This document shows, piece after piece, positions 10,586 through 22,261 of a stretch of DNA of 64,000 bases. Source of the stretch: Rhizopus sp. PT2906 (lineage: Eukaryota > Mucoromycota > Mucoromycetes > Mucorales > Rhizopodaceae); assembly GCA_025529335.1 (NCBI GenBank), contig JAMYHX010000166.1, positions 16,192 to 80,191 of the forward strand, read 5' to 3'. Position numbers and translations under genes: made by a program. Every line of letters begins with the position of its first letter. Position 1 is the stretch's first letter. The notes under the pieces were generated by a model. That model made no database searches, had not been told where the DNA came from, and worked only from the letters and a program-made list of their open reading frames with translations.

Positions 10586-11942
10586 TCAAAGTGGCTGTAA
10601 AGTGGCTTGAACACCACCAGAGGTTGATACCCTTTTTAGAGAGGGATGTCTTGATAAAATGCTATAGTTTGACTCTACATAAGACACCAGGATAGAGCGT
10701 ATATTCAAAGCAGCATTTATATCCCTTTGCCATACCTATTATTACTCATTAAAATTAATACTCTTATCATTTACATTGCACTTACAATATCACGATCATT
10801 TGCAGCTGGACACAATTGGCAATGCTTCAACTGATAAATGACCGGAAGATAGCCTTCAGATAAAGTTTAGTAATAGCCCTAGTGTATGACCTCATGCACA
10901 ATTCTACTTACTGCTAGGTTCTCTTTGTGAGCACTCCAATGTTCGACAAACGATCCTCTTGTTATCGTCCAAACATCGTAGAGTAGCATTTTTCTCCTCT
11001 TTCAGTCGAACTTTCTTTTTTCCTTTTGAACATAAAAAAAGTTAAAGTTATCTAATGTTACAAATATAATGATCTGCTTACTTATGATTACGAACAAGCC
11101 TTTGTCTTTCGTATTTGTTCTTGAGACATTGGCAGCATTTGGAACAGGTCACACCTGTCCTGAACTCATCAACAGGAACTACCAATGCTCTCTGGGCCGA
11201 TGCCCTTTGAACTTTCTGTATATAAAATGAACATTAGCTTATTCAATAAAGTGATAAAGTTGCTATACTACTCTACCTTCACAGGGATGGGGGTATACCC
11301 TGCTTTTGTTCCAGTCAAGCTTGCATCGCCGTAGGCGATTACCGTTCGTTTTACTTCTTTTGCAACTATTCCACTTGCCTTTTTGGACGTATTCTTTGCT
11401 TTTTTTTTCGTTTCTTTGAATTTGTTCTGTGAGAAAGGGTAAAAGGAGCACTAGCGGTAGTTTGACTCAATACAAGATCACACATATAGCTGTCGGTGAT
11501 TTGTCTATTCTGAGAGAGGTATGCCTTCGTCTCACAGTGACGATAGCCTTTCATAAAATCAAATATTCTACAAGATACAAAACGGTAAGTATGACAAACG
11601 AGGCCACTCAACTACTTACTTTTCTCGGTTTCTGCCGACGGCCACAAGTACTTCAACAATTCGCTACTATTTACAAAGTCTACTGCAGGAACCTCACTGT
11701 ATGCCTGCTGTATACCAGCTGCTTCTCTGTTCTTCAATTCTACCTTTCTCGCCCACTCAAGCCCCGAGCGCATTCTAACGAAGCGTCAGTAAAAGGTTTT
11801 TTTTTTGCATTAAACAGAAGATTATATAAACTAGCGTATACTTACTTATATCCCCCATTGCTAAACTTTGTTGTATTTTCTTTAACTGTTTTCTTGTCTA
11901 TTAACTTCCGTAGCTGAGCAATATGTTGAAACAAATATGTCT
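10586..11942 (-). pseudogene. Fanzor/TnpB-like RuvC nuclease gene, probably decayed
   Basis: A multi-exon minus-strand gene. Upstream exons 11846..11942 and 11620..11774 read naturally (HIAQLRKLIDKK, GLEWARKVELKNREAAGI). A later exon ending at 11277 holds VIAYGDASLTG, and the next, from 11215, holds VPVDEFRTGVTCSKC. A second Cys pair follows (HCQLC, near 10815) and then WQRDINAALNI near 10720, with a stop at 10586. This order (RuvC Asp, a Glu in VDEFRT, a four-Cys zinc ribbon, final DxNAA Asp) is that of TnpB-family and eukaryotic Fanzor RNA-guided nucleases. Two joins do not keep frame: the exon starting at 11567 needs a different phase from its upstream donor, and there is a shift near 11420. 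The copy is therefore probably inactive. A start codon further upstream was not found. Confidence 0.65.
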
Positions 11943-12099
11943 CTAAGGCTTATGTATATTGTAAGTATTACTTGATATTTTCAAAATAATCTTCATAGAA
12001 ACCCATCTTCAATCCATTTGCTCACTATAGAAAGACCAAAGTTCATTGCATTAGTAAGGTGCTTATGATTTTAGGCTTTTTTCTTACACGATATTCTTT

Positions 12100-13702
12100 A
12101 TAGTCATTTTTTAATAAATAAGGTAGTTTGCATCCTCTCGAAATATATTTACCTGAAGGATTTAGAACAATATCTTTTATAGTTTTTTGCTTTTTAGGTA
12201 ATCGAAGAGGGTTTGTAGAGGATGAAGCTCTTTTACCTATGTTGTTAGTAATTCATGTAAGATGTAGTACATATGAACACTTTACGAGGCATGTTGATAT
12301 TACGAATGAAAGAAAAAAAGAAAGAGATGACAACAGTTTTGCTTTGTCAAATGCTTTGGACAACTTTCTTTAACAACATAATTGTTGTATGTCAGAAGAT
12401 CGATTAGCTTTTATAAATTTTCTTATCAAGCTTGCAGTGATGTTTATTTAAAGCAGAACAAGTACGAATTAGAGATATATTGACAGAATTGGTATCCTAA
12501 TGATGTTCTTATATTAGATAAAGAGGATTATATGTACAGGAACCTTCAGATGGTTTATTAACAAAAAAATGATTGTGGAAAATGATACACCAAGAGTTGA
12601 ATGAAGCTAGAGCAAGACTACGAGCTGGATATCTTTGGAAAACCTTGTATGATTGCCATCCCACATAGAACAAGCGACTATATTGACTTTGCAGTAAAGG
12701 AGCAAGAAGATCAGATATCAGCTAGTCATTACCTAAGTGAAGGCGACGATGTAGGAAAGTAGTAGAGCTGTATACTAGAAAGATTGACCAATTCATTCAA
12801 AAATTCAGTATATACCCAGCATTTATGCTTTGTTTTAAAAACCATTACTTAGAGCACGAACGCGTCTTTAAGTGGGCCAGAGCCTACTAAATGCAGATTT
12901 TAACCAATATGGAAACGAACAACTACATTGAGAGTTGGCACAGCCAGTTGAAGACAAACTACTTACAAAGAAAGAGGAATAGGAGACTGGATCGCTTAAT
13001 TTTATCTTGATTGATGATGTTCATATCGATTTTATGCACAATACCGCAAGGAGGGTCGCTAATATCGAACGTATGAACTCAGAGACTAGAGGGGCAAGAA
13101 AGAGATCAATGAGCTGTCATTAGAAGATATGGTACAGAAAGTGTATATCGATGAAGAAGTTTGCTATATTGTCAAGTCTTTCACGACGGAAGTTGTATCT
13201 GATATATCAACTGAGCAAGGAATGATGACTGCATGCAATTGTATAGAATTTCAACAAAATAAGCGTGTCTGTAAGCATATGCGTTTGGTTTATCGCTTCG
13301 ATAAAAGCTGTGTGGTTTACAGCCAAGATAGATTGTCACGACAATAACAAGAGAAATGCTACAGCGTACATATATTACCTAGGAATTAACTCTAGCTTGA
13401 GGGTTCATATGATGGATGAAACAGCACTTATCCAGAATACTGTAGAGAATAATCATATCGAAGCAGTTACTGATAGCTCTGATGTGCTTCAATCAGAAGT
13501 ACCATCTGACGCTGGAGATAGAACGGATGAGGTGTTGACAAGCATCACGAATGTATGCAGACATGCTTTAGAAAGTTGTATACAATTAACATCTGAAAAT
13601 AACAACAGACTGTTACAAATGTATAATGAACTACGACAGTTGTTGTCAGCTAATGAAGAGACGCAGCTTCCACCAAATATAAATTTGCAAACACAAAGAT
13701 AA
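12100..13702 (+). pseudogene. MULE-like transposase pseudogene with SWIM zinc finger
   Basis: Plus-strand fragments in shifting frames with several stops. Around 12900-13010 the frame reads METNNYIESWH, typical of the Mutator-like transposase core. Around 13230-13290 it reads CNCIEFQQNKRVCKHM, the SWIM zinc finger (CxC...CxH) that follows the transposase domain in MULEs. A C-terminal coil-like tail is open from about 13265 to a stop at 13702. The 5' portion near 12130-12370 is open but short. No terminal inverted repeats were found, so the element borders are uncertain. Confidence 0.7.
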
Positions 13703-13940
13703 AGCTAATACTAAACCGTACAAGTCAGCCAATCCAAATTTTAAAGTTCAATCACAAGCCATTCGTTTTACGTCACCTAAACAATTTGTTCTCCGCTTAC
13801 TCGAATCTGCGTGGATGAAGGCGGGGGGTTGTCAGGACATGACCAAACATTTTTTTTTTTCTTCTGTTAGGCCTTTCCTTTAGAAAAGAAAAAAGTTATT
13901 TTTTCTTCAAAAACATAACCCCCCTACTCTATTCTTAAAA

Positions 13941-15186
13941 ATGTTTTCTCGGCTCGCAACACAATCAGCAAAGCACTCTGTGCGCTCATTCGTCAAGCCT
14001 ACCATTCAGGTACGTAACATCACTACACACAACAGATTATTTAAGCGATTGAAATTGACTTTTATACATGACAGGCTCGATTCGCTTCTACAAAGCCTAC
14101 TGTCAGCTCTGTAAGTGCCATTGTAATAGAGAGAAAGACAATGTATAACCTTGTAATAGAACCCTGTGCAATTTGGACTTGTGACAGCTGCTATCGTTGG
14201 TGCCACAGCCTCTGCTTACATGTACGCCGACGCTTCTGCCAACATGGCTGACGAAGGTCTTCATGCTCCTCACTATCCTTGGCCTCACAGCGGTCCTCTT
14301 TCTACTTTTGATCACGCTGCGTAAATATAGAATTGGATTACACACAGTGTCACTCTATCTCACACAATGTATTGTAGCATTCGTCGTGGTTACCAAGTTT
14401 ACAGAGAAGTTTGTTCAGCCTGTCACTCTCTTGACCGTATTGCCTGGAGAAACTTAGTTGGTGTCTCTCACACCGAAGCTGAAGTAAAGGCTATGGCTGA
14501 AGAGTTTGAATACCAAGATGGACCTGATGAAAACGGTGAAATGTTTACTAGACCAGGCAAGGTACATTATAAACATCTCGATGTTGGAAAAGAGAAACTG
14601 ACTAGACTTTATAGCTCTCTGATTACATGCCTAAACCTTACCCTAATGAAGAAGCTGCCCGTGCTGGTAATGCTGGTGCTTTGCCCCCAGATCTCTCCTT
14701 GATCACCAAGGCTCGTCACGGTGGTGAGGTAAAGGACACAATGAAACGATATGGAAGGATGATAGTAATGTATGTATAGGACTATGTCTTCTCTCTTCTT
14801 ACAGGTTACATGGATCCTCCTGGAGGTATTGAAGTTCGTGAAGGTTTGAATTACAACCCTTACTTCCCTGGTGGAGCTATTGCTATGGCCCGTGTTCTTT
14901 TCGACGGTGTCGTTGAATATGAAGATGGTACCCCTGCTACTACTTCTCAAATGGCCAAGGATGTCTGTACTTTCCTCGCTTGGGCTGCTGAGCCAGAACA
15001 CGATGAACGTAAGAAGATGGGTATGAAGGCCGTCATCATTTTGGCTGGTTTGACTGCCTTGTCTGTCTGGTTGAAGCGCTTCAAGTGGGCCCCTATCAAG
15101 TCTAGAAAGATTGTTTACAAGTAAGTGCTGATGTAAGCTGTTGAACCAAACTAACTCTTTTTTTTTGTCTTAGCCCTCCCAAATAA
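13941..15186 (+). CDS. CYT1: Cytochrome c1, heme protein of respiratory complex III
   Basis: Seven exons: join(13941..14009, 14075..14110, 14160..14320, 14378..14561, 14615..14728, 14780..15120, 15174..15186), 305 aa, all in phase. It has a basic mitochondrial presequence (MFSRLATQSAKHSV), then the c-type heme site CSACH near residue 100, the PPDLS segment with the following ARHGG, MDPPGGIEVREG, and a C-terminal membrane anchor (AVIILAGLTALSVWL) followed by basic residues facing the matrix. Cytochrome c1 passes electrons from the Rieske protein to cytochrome c. The length and the seven short exons are normal. It converges on the PIP5K gene, with only 92 bp between the stops. Confidence 0.97.
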
Positions 15187-15278
15187 GAAAAAGAACGAAT
15201 AAAGAATGGAAAACTCGTTTGAATTTGTACACAAACTATTACAGTCTCGTTTATTATAAAGAATATACAGTGCCTTTT

Positions 15279-17255
15279 TTATCTAAAAAAATGCTTTGAC
15301 CTTGATTTCAGTTTATATTCATGTGGTATATCTTCATTATGTTCCAGCACAGCACGGGCCATAAATTCTAGAAAACGTTGGCCATATTGAGTAGGCCTGA
15401 CGGCGGAGATAGCGGTCTTGTCCTGGACCGTCATGGATTTGTAAACATGTTCTGATTTTTTCTTGAGATCATATGGCGTCAGGATATCAATAATACCAAG
15501 GGAGTACAGAACAGGTAAAGGCTGGTCTTGTTCATTTGTTGCTTGGAGACAGCCTTCATCAGAGTAAAATACGCAGTTACGTCGTCTGTATAAAATAGTT
15601 AATACATATTCAAAATGTTGTCAAGGCAAACTTACTCTTGAGCCTCTTCTGGTAATTGTGAAGCGTCTAATTTATTTGGATTGGCTTCAGCAATTGCTCT
15701 ACGGACCACCTGTGCTTTACTCGTTCTACGTCTCATCTGAGTGATCCTTCGTTGGATAGATTTTGTATGAGGCTGGAAGGTCTGCAGGGTTGCATCACGG
15801 ATGTTGTCCTTATTACCTCTGAGCATATCATGGATACCCACCAATAAGCTATAGTCCATGATATTGAGTTGAGATAATAACTATCGTATGATTAATACAC
15901 TTGTATTTATTTGGTATGATTACTTACTGTCACATCTCGGACGAGTTGATTGATGAACAGTTTTCTCTTTTGTGGACCCAATTGGAGTTTTCGTTCCCTC
16001 TTTTCCCAGTTCAAGTCTTTCATGACCGCATATGGATTCTTGCGTATTTCTTCTTCTGGTAAGAATCGGCCTAGAGTGGAACCCTAAGAAAAATGTTAAT
16101 AAATAATAAAGAGTTGGTTATCATGTTTACCTTCAAGTCATAGGTTTCATGAATATCTTTGTTTGGAGGAAAGACGTTGCTCATGACAACAAAATGAATC
16201 TTTCTTCCATGAGGAAGTTTAATTCTATGTAAGCCATAGTATCGACACAAGAGAGTACTTGGATTATCACAGATATGCTTTTTAAATATAGTTTAGTCGT
16301 CATGAAATGCTTATTTTAATATTGCTTACATGATAATACTCCTTTAATATCCTTCTCATAAACTTATGCTCAGTGTAATGAATCGTCTTGATAATAAAAC
16401 GATAATCCTTTGAATAGTAAAAGAAACTTCCACTTTTACCAGGTGATCCAAGTTCACTCAAGATATATTTACTAGTTAATGAAATCTATTTTTATATTAG
16501 AATGTCATATAAGCAATGATAATTTTATATAAAGTTACCAAATAATCCGCAGGATCAACTCCAAACTTTTCTCTTAAGTGACGAAACACCCAAGGAGCAT
16601 AATCTTTGAATTTGAAGTCGTATTTTGCACCTGGAGTCAATTCATCACCAATGACGTCAAAGGCTAGTTTGTGGGCTGCAGTAAAGTCTTGATCTGTTAG
16701 CTCTCTATCCATCTTGGCCGTCACTCGGCTGACGGCAATACGGATGCCGGTTAACATATTATACATCAGGACATAGTTACGGTGTCCCTCTGATATGCGT
16801 GTTCCCATCAGCACTTTGTCTTCATCATCTTGGCGCTGAGGCATTCGGGATAACCGCTTAAATGCTTTCCTTCTGGCATTCAATTCCTTTTGAAATTCTT
16901 CCGATCGTTTTATCAAATTCATCCTTTCTTTATCGGCCATCATTTGCCGAGCAGATTTTTTTAGCGTATGACCGGTCGTGTGATGCCTGGTGAGTGAGTT
17001 CAAGCTAGGACTGTGTGATAAGATGGGTTCATCATGGCTGGATGAAATAGTAGAGTGCCTCTTGAGAAGAACGTCTTGTAATGATTCGTCTTGTATTGAG
17101 CTGGGTGGAGTAGGAATTGGTATATCCACAGTATAGGCCGTACGTTTGTTACCCTCAGGTAAAGGTGCTGATAGTGAAGTAGGGTATATCTCATTATGAG
17201 GCTCAACTTTGTATATCTCGTCATTTTCTGTATTATGTGCTGTAACGAGGGACAT
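15279..17255 (-). CDS. MSS4: Phosphatidylinositol-4-phosphate 5-kinase (Mss4-like)
   Basis: Six exons: complement(15279..15585, 15636..15880, 15928..16083, 16131..16277, 16330..16485, 16539..17255), 575 aa. The N-terminal 130 residues are low-complexity Ser/Pro/Thr-rich. The PIPK domain follows: YAPWVFRHLRE, the Gly-rich loop GSPGKSGSFFYYS, the ATP-binding Lys in FIIKT, YDLKGSTLGR, NIMDYSLLVGIHD and, near the end, the activation-loop and C-lobe block IIDILTPYDLKKKSEH. The enzyme makes PI(4,5)P2 at the plasma membrane, controlling actin and cell-wall signalling; PIP2 also activates phospholipase D, present at 46.8 kb. The start at 17255 is preferred to an in-frame ATG 24 codons upstream, which would add a hydrophobic stretch foreign to the family. 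Confidence 0.94.
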
Positions 17256-17666
17256 TCTATTGTTGTATTGATAAAGAAAAAAAGTAGAAAAAGAGAAAAG
17301 AGCAGAAACAAATAAATATAAAATCAAAGTTACACACTGCTCAGCCTTTTTATGTATAATGTGTACTTATTTTTAGAAAAAACTCAATTTTATAAGCAAC
17401 AATTATTTTACTTTTAATGTAATTAGGGTCGCCATGGAAACCTTTTTTTTTATTATTTCACGTTTGATAGATCATACTTTCATACAATATTGGCAACAAA
17501 AAAGAGTAGCAGTAATAGCCTTGGTAACTAAAGGTGGCTACAGATGCTTGGACATTATTGGTGACATTGTTATTCTTTTTATCTCGCTCTTGCTAATCCT
17601 TTTTAATAAAAAGTATTACTAAAACATAATGAAATAGATACGCATGAATGATTTATTAACCAATGA

Positions 17667-18393
17667 TTATAACTTTGCCAAAACTGCTTCAGCTCCAGAA
17701 GCTGTGACACCAGGGGCATCTTCAACACCAACATACTTTATGACCAAATCATCTACAATAATAGCAAAACGCTTGGATCGGATGCCCATACCTGCCTTGG
17801 TCAAGTCTTGAGTGAGGCCTAATGCCTTGGAGAATTCAGCACTACCATCACCGGCCATGATAACTTTATCACCGGCCTTATAAGCCTTGGCGAATGCGTT
17901 CATGACAAATCCGTCCGAGACAGAGATGCAGATAATTTCATTGACACCTTTAGCCTTAAGTGCTTCATAAGCATTTAAAAAGCCAGGAACATGAGTCTCG
18001 GAGCAAGTGGGTGTAAATGGACCTAGATGACACATGTTGATATCAATAAGAAACAGTAGGTACTAATGGTGTACCTGGAATAGCAAAGATAACAGCCTTT
18101 TTGCCCTTTAATTGCTCATGAATCTTGAAAGGGATTGGTCTAGTGACAAATGAGTATCAAGGTCAAAATCAATATATAATATAATTACCTAGGGCATGCT
18201 GTGATTTCTTCATTTGGGTTATAGGGTACATAATGAAGAGTAGCATCAGGGATCTTTTCGAAAAGCATAAGCAAAGATAAAAAGAGAACACTACGAGATA
18301 CTTACGATATCGCCTATGTGAATGGACTAAAGTCATGTATAAGTCCATTACTACAATTCATTGTCGCGTAAATAATTTTTATATGCTTACCAT
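17667..18393 (-). CDS. Type-5 (Prx5/Ahp1-like) peroxiredoxin
   Basis: Exons complement(17667..18022, 18075..18139, 18189..18253, 18306..18326, 18391..18393), 169 aa. The start codon alone forms the first coding exon, followed by a 64-nt intron and a 21-nt exon. The protein begins MSIHIGDIIPD, continues with YVPYNP and GKKAVIFAIPG, and has the catalytic peroxidatic Cys in PFTPTCSETHVPGF near residue 55. It then has AKAYKAGD and GIRSKRFAIIVDD, as in Ahp1/PMP20-type thiol peroxidases, which reduce alkyl hydroperoxides using thioredoxin. No PTS1 is seen (it ends VLAKL), although AKL-like endings can act in peroxisomal import, so a peroxisomal form is conceivable. Confidence 0.93.
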
Positions 18394-18673
18394 TTTGGTT
18401 TTTATCAAAAAGTGGAAAGAAAAGGGTATTTTTTACAAGATGAACAAAGTGGTATAATTTTCACACAAAAACACAACATAAGCTACTTTCTTTGCAAACC
18501 AAATTCATTGGCTGGCAAAAAACCATTCTTTCTCCGATACTCGTTTCCTTTTTTTACTGCCTTCTTTCAGTCACACATCACGGAGTGGTGTGGTTAGATT
18601 ACTGTAGAAAGTAAACGGAGAGCATATATGATATAGGAAACTAAAGACGAAAGAAGGAAAATAAACGTAATTA

Positions 18674-18834
18674 CAGTAGGGCCTCGATTCTGTCATAACC
18701 CTCGGTGGGTAGGAGTAGCATATTCCGAAAAAGTATACTGAAATAAACAGTCTCGTATCGATTTTTCTCATAAAATGGTATTCCAGAATCGCGATTATTC
18801 CAGGATAAAGTATTCCAAAATCGAGGTCCTACTG
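18674..18834. mobile_element. Pogo/Tc1-type MITE, 161 bp
   Basis: The ends are inverted repeats: left CAGTAGGGCCTCGATTCTG; right, read inwards, CAGTAGGACCTCGATTTTG (17 of 19 match). A TA dinucleotide flanks each end, as expected for target duplication by Tc1/mariner/pogo transposases, whose terminal repeats often begin CAGT. There is no coding capacity. Confidence 0.8.
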
Positions 18835-18839
18835 TATTA

Positions 18840-20741
18840 TTTATTTAAGAAAAGGTGAACATTACATGCACCGGAAAATGTACCAGTGAATAATCTAATG
18901 CTATGGATGCTTCCATGGGGTACTATGCGCGGCGTCATTTTACAACTTCACATTACCAAAGCCTCTGCCTAACCTAAGGCTGCCCAGTTCACTCACTCTG
19001 ATATAAAATGTGAATCTATCATAATTACATGTGTTCTTGCATCTTTGTTGATAGACTGACAACATAAAACTAGAATAAATAAATAGCAATATTTCTTTTT
19101 ATCTCTTCTTTATAAAACCGTGTTTAGTTTGACGCTGCAGATTGAAAAGTTTTGTTGGGCAACATCATAGGTAATGGGTAGAGATAGCGCCCGTAGGATT
19201 AGTATAACTTCAACTCAAAAAATTACTAATATAGAGGCACATTGAAGACCAGGTTGATTCTGACACATCTCACAAAGAAAGATAACAGCAAAAGGAAGTA
19301 GAAGGTAAATTAGTAAACTGCTTAAGAATATTCTATCAATGTATATTGACACTTCATTAAAATAAATAGCTATTTTGAAGGAAAGAGTTGATGTATTAAC
19401 AAACATACATCAGAGCTGATAGACAGCAGGTAAGATATAGATATACATATTTATGTTATTCCAAATGTCCGTAGCTAAACATGGTTTTATTGGTCGTTAG
19501 TGTTGGCAGCTTTGACATCTTGGATTTAGATGCATGCTCTAAAAACAATTTGCTGCAGGAATATTTGGCGACTGAAGAAATCCGATGTTTAGTGACAGCC
19601 TTGAAGCGCCCGTCTATACCTTGTCCTCGCCTTGCCAGAAAATGGTTGAGCTGCTTCTCAGTTCTCCTGCTTCCCCTATGTGCTTGACAAGAGTCATACG
19701 AAGCGAAGTAATACAAGACTTTGGCTATGAATTCGACTTGTACCTACATTGGAATTTGGCGTTTATTGAAAATGTCACGAAGCACTTATAAACCCATTAT
19801 TATAGTATTTTTATTTTACTTTATGTCTAATGTCCTTTCTTATATGTAATTTATACCTTATCCAAAGTCTCAACAATCCTCTAAAACAAAAGTGCTTGGA
19901 AAGGCCAACAGCAACGACCATTGAAATATTGAATTATCTATTTCTCATAGATAATGACTTGTTGCAGTTGGATTGATAAGATACATAGATATGTAGAGCT
20001 GTAATATTTATCTAATATTTATATTCAAACAAGGATCGAGCGAAGAAATTGGTCCACCCAAAAGACCAACTAGGATTGTGTAGTCTTTTGTGTTGGCAAC
20101 AACAAAGCCACTCCAGTGTTGGTAGAGTTCTCGGATGGTATGAAGCATAGTTCAAGCCAAGCAAAAGAGGAAAAAAGACACTCAGAAGCTTTACAGCAAC
20201 ATCACTCAATTGGTTATTTCTATTGATGCTCGCAGCCAAGAAAATGTTCTTCTTTTTGTAGTCAGATTTGTTAGTAAGTATATGTATTAAATAGAAAAAT
20301 ATTATTACAATGTTATAACTTACATGTTCTAATATTTAGATCTAACCATTTTCTTTGAATCAATCGCAACCATCAATGGAAGTATGGTCAAAAAGATCTA
20401 TTGTGTGGTGAAATGCCCCACTACTGCTTCCGAAATATAGGACTTTGTCGCTGTCTTGCCTTCTCTTTTCAATTGGAAGGCCGTGGTCATAGAAACGGTC
20501 AAGAAGTCCAAGGAACTTTAGTTTTTATCTTTTCTTTTTTTTCTGTTCTCTGCTTCCTTTAATTGTAAATCAAATCGCATTTTCTGCCCTCCTTTCACTG
20601 AACTGACTGATGCTGACCTCATTTGACTTGGAGGAGAGTGACCGATTAAACTTCAAAAATAATAATCAACCTAATTTTAAAAGTCCGGCATTTATTTTTC
20701 TTCAAGTGAGAAATAGAACGGCTGTATTCAGTTGATACCAT
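18840..20741. other. Gene-poor stretch with unresolved minus-strand remnants
   Basis: No complete gene was found. On the minus strand several segments look weakly coding: about 20360-20520 (DSDKVLYFGSSSGAFHH), 20040-20240 (AASINRNNQLSDVAVKLL, or in a shifted frame VANTKDYTILVGLLGG) and 19456-19716. They could be one decayed multi-exon gene. I recognise no family. Confidence 0.35.
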
Positions 20742-22117
20742 ATGTACAGTAGAACAATCTTATACCACAACAGTCAACCCTTTAGGCAGATAAAGCGATA
20801 TTACGGATTTTTTACTCCATTCTTTGTACACAAGAAAAACACTGTAGACGAATATGAATCATATAGTCTAAAGACCAGTCAAGACACTAAATCTCACATA
20901 CTGCCTCCTGTGCGTACAAAGATGCTCGTCAGAGACTTTATTGACGACTCACTTTATAACCCACACTATGGCTTTTTCTCAAAGAAACCAGCCTGGGTGA
21001 CCAGTTCAAAAGAATACAAAAAGGATGAAGATTATGTCGATTCGATGAGTAGTTTTGCTCGAACACATGGAGCAGCTCATCCTCATTATGGGCATTCTCA
21101 CACTGAACTATTTCAAGTAAGCTTCTTGTTTTTTATATATATATACATACAAAGACAAACTTGTATACATTAGCCTTGGTTTGGACGTGCGGTTGCAAAG
21201 TATATGGTAACAGAGTACAAATTGACACTATATCCACATAGAGATCTCGTCATTTATGAAATGAACGGAGGCAATGGAAGATTGATGCCTTATATTCTTG
21301 ATTACATACGACAATATGAACCCTCTGTCTACCAAAGAACTCAATACAACCTGATCGAACCCACGTTCATGTCTATCGCACACGAGCCTTTGCCCCAGCA
21401 TGACTGCCCTATCGCACGGTTTGACCAAAGCATCTTTGATTGGAATAGGGTAGTCACTGAGCAGTGCTTTGTATTAGGCTTAGAAGTGATGGTAACTAAC
21501 GGACACACAAAAAAGGACACATTTGCGCTTAAATAATTGATATTGTATGTGCAACATAGACACGACTTGGACATGACATGATTCAATCCAGAGACAACAC
21601 TCAGTATCAGGGCCTTGTCTGTATCGACAGTCAGGGTCATCACCATCAATTGTTTGAGCCCGTCGGCAACGATCCATTGATCAACCGATACTTGACGTTT
21701 AGAAAGAAATTGAAGACACCTAGTTCAGATCGGGCCTGGCGCCAGTTTCGACTGTCTCTTGCTAATTCCTATGAATTTATACCTACCAGACTATTTCAAC
21801 TGCTAGATATCTTGAGGACATACTTTCCTGGACATCGACTCATCCTTACAGATTACTCTCACTTGCCTCATACCATCGAAGGTATCAATGCGCCCATGGT
21901 ACAGACTTGTTATAAAGACCGAATGGTGCGGTGTAAAACGTTCAGACTACCTCCTGGCTGGTACGATATCATGTTTCCAATCAACTTTGAACTCGTCAAA
22001 GAAATGTACTTGCTCATGTCCCATAAGAATGTCAAGCTTTTATCGTATGAAGACTTTGTCGAACGTTATGAAAGGACAAAAAAGCGTTCTTCCAATGTCA
22101 AGATTCTCCTTACGTGA
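20742..22117 (+). CDS. NDUFAF7/MidA-family SAM-dependent methyltransferase, mitochondrial
   Basis: Exons join(20742..21116, 21174..21491, 21560..22117), 416 aa, in phase. The N-terminus is basic and lacks acidic residues (YSRTILYHNSQPFRQIKRYY), fitting a mitochondrial presequence. The methyltransferase part shows VRDFIDDSLYNPHYGFF, AVAKYM, then YEMNGGNGRLMPYIL, a variant of the glycine-rich SAM loop (commonly ELGPGxG in this family), and later LILTDYSHLP and IMFPINFELV. NDUFAF7 dimethylates an arginine of complex I subunit NDUFS2. This protein belongs to a more divergent fungal branch of the PF02636 fold, so the substrate is not certain. The replacement of ELGPG by EMNGG is visible and may weaken SAM binding. 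Confidence 0.75.
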
Positions 22118-22261
22118 CGTGTGTGAGAAGGGTGGGAATCTTTTTAAAATTTGATGGTGCACATTGTACATAATGTAACCGTGGGAAAGCAGTAAATAAG
22201 TTACATATAAAAAGGACTTTCCTTTAAACCAAATAAATAAACACCCTTTCTTTCATCTATC

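Noticed and set aside
17256..17327. Upstream in-frame extension of the PIP5K gene with a hydrophobic leader
   Set aside because: The added stretch is low-complexity and hydrophobic, and a PIP5K is a peripheral cytosolic enzyme; the ATG at 17255 gives a normal N-terminus.
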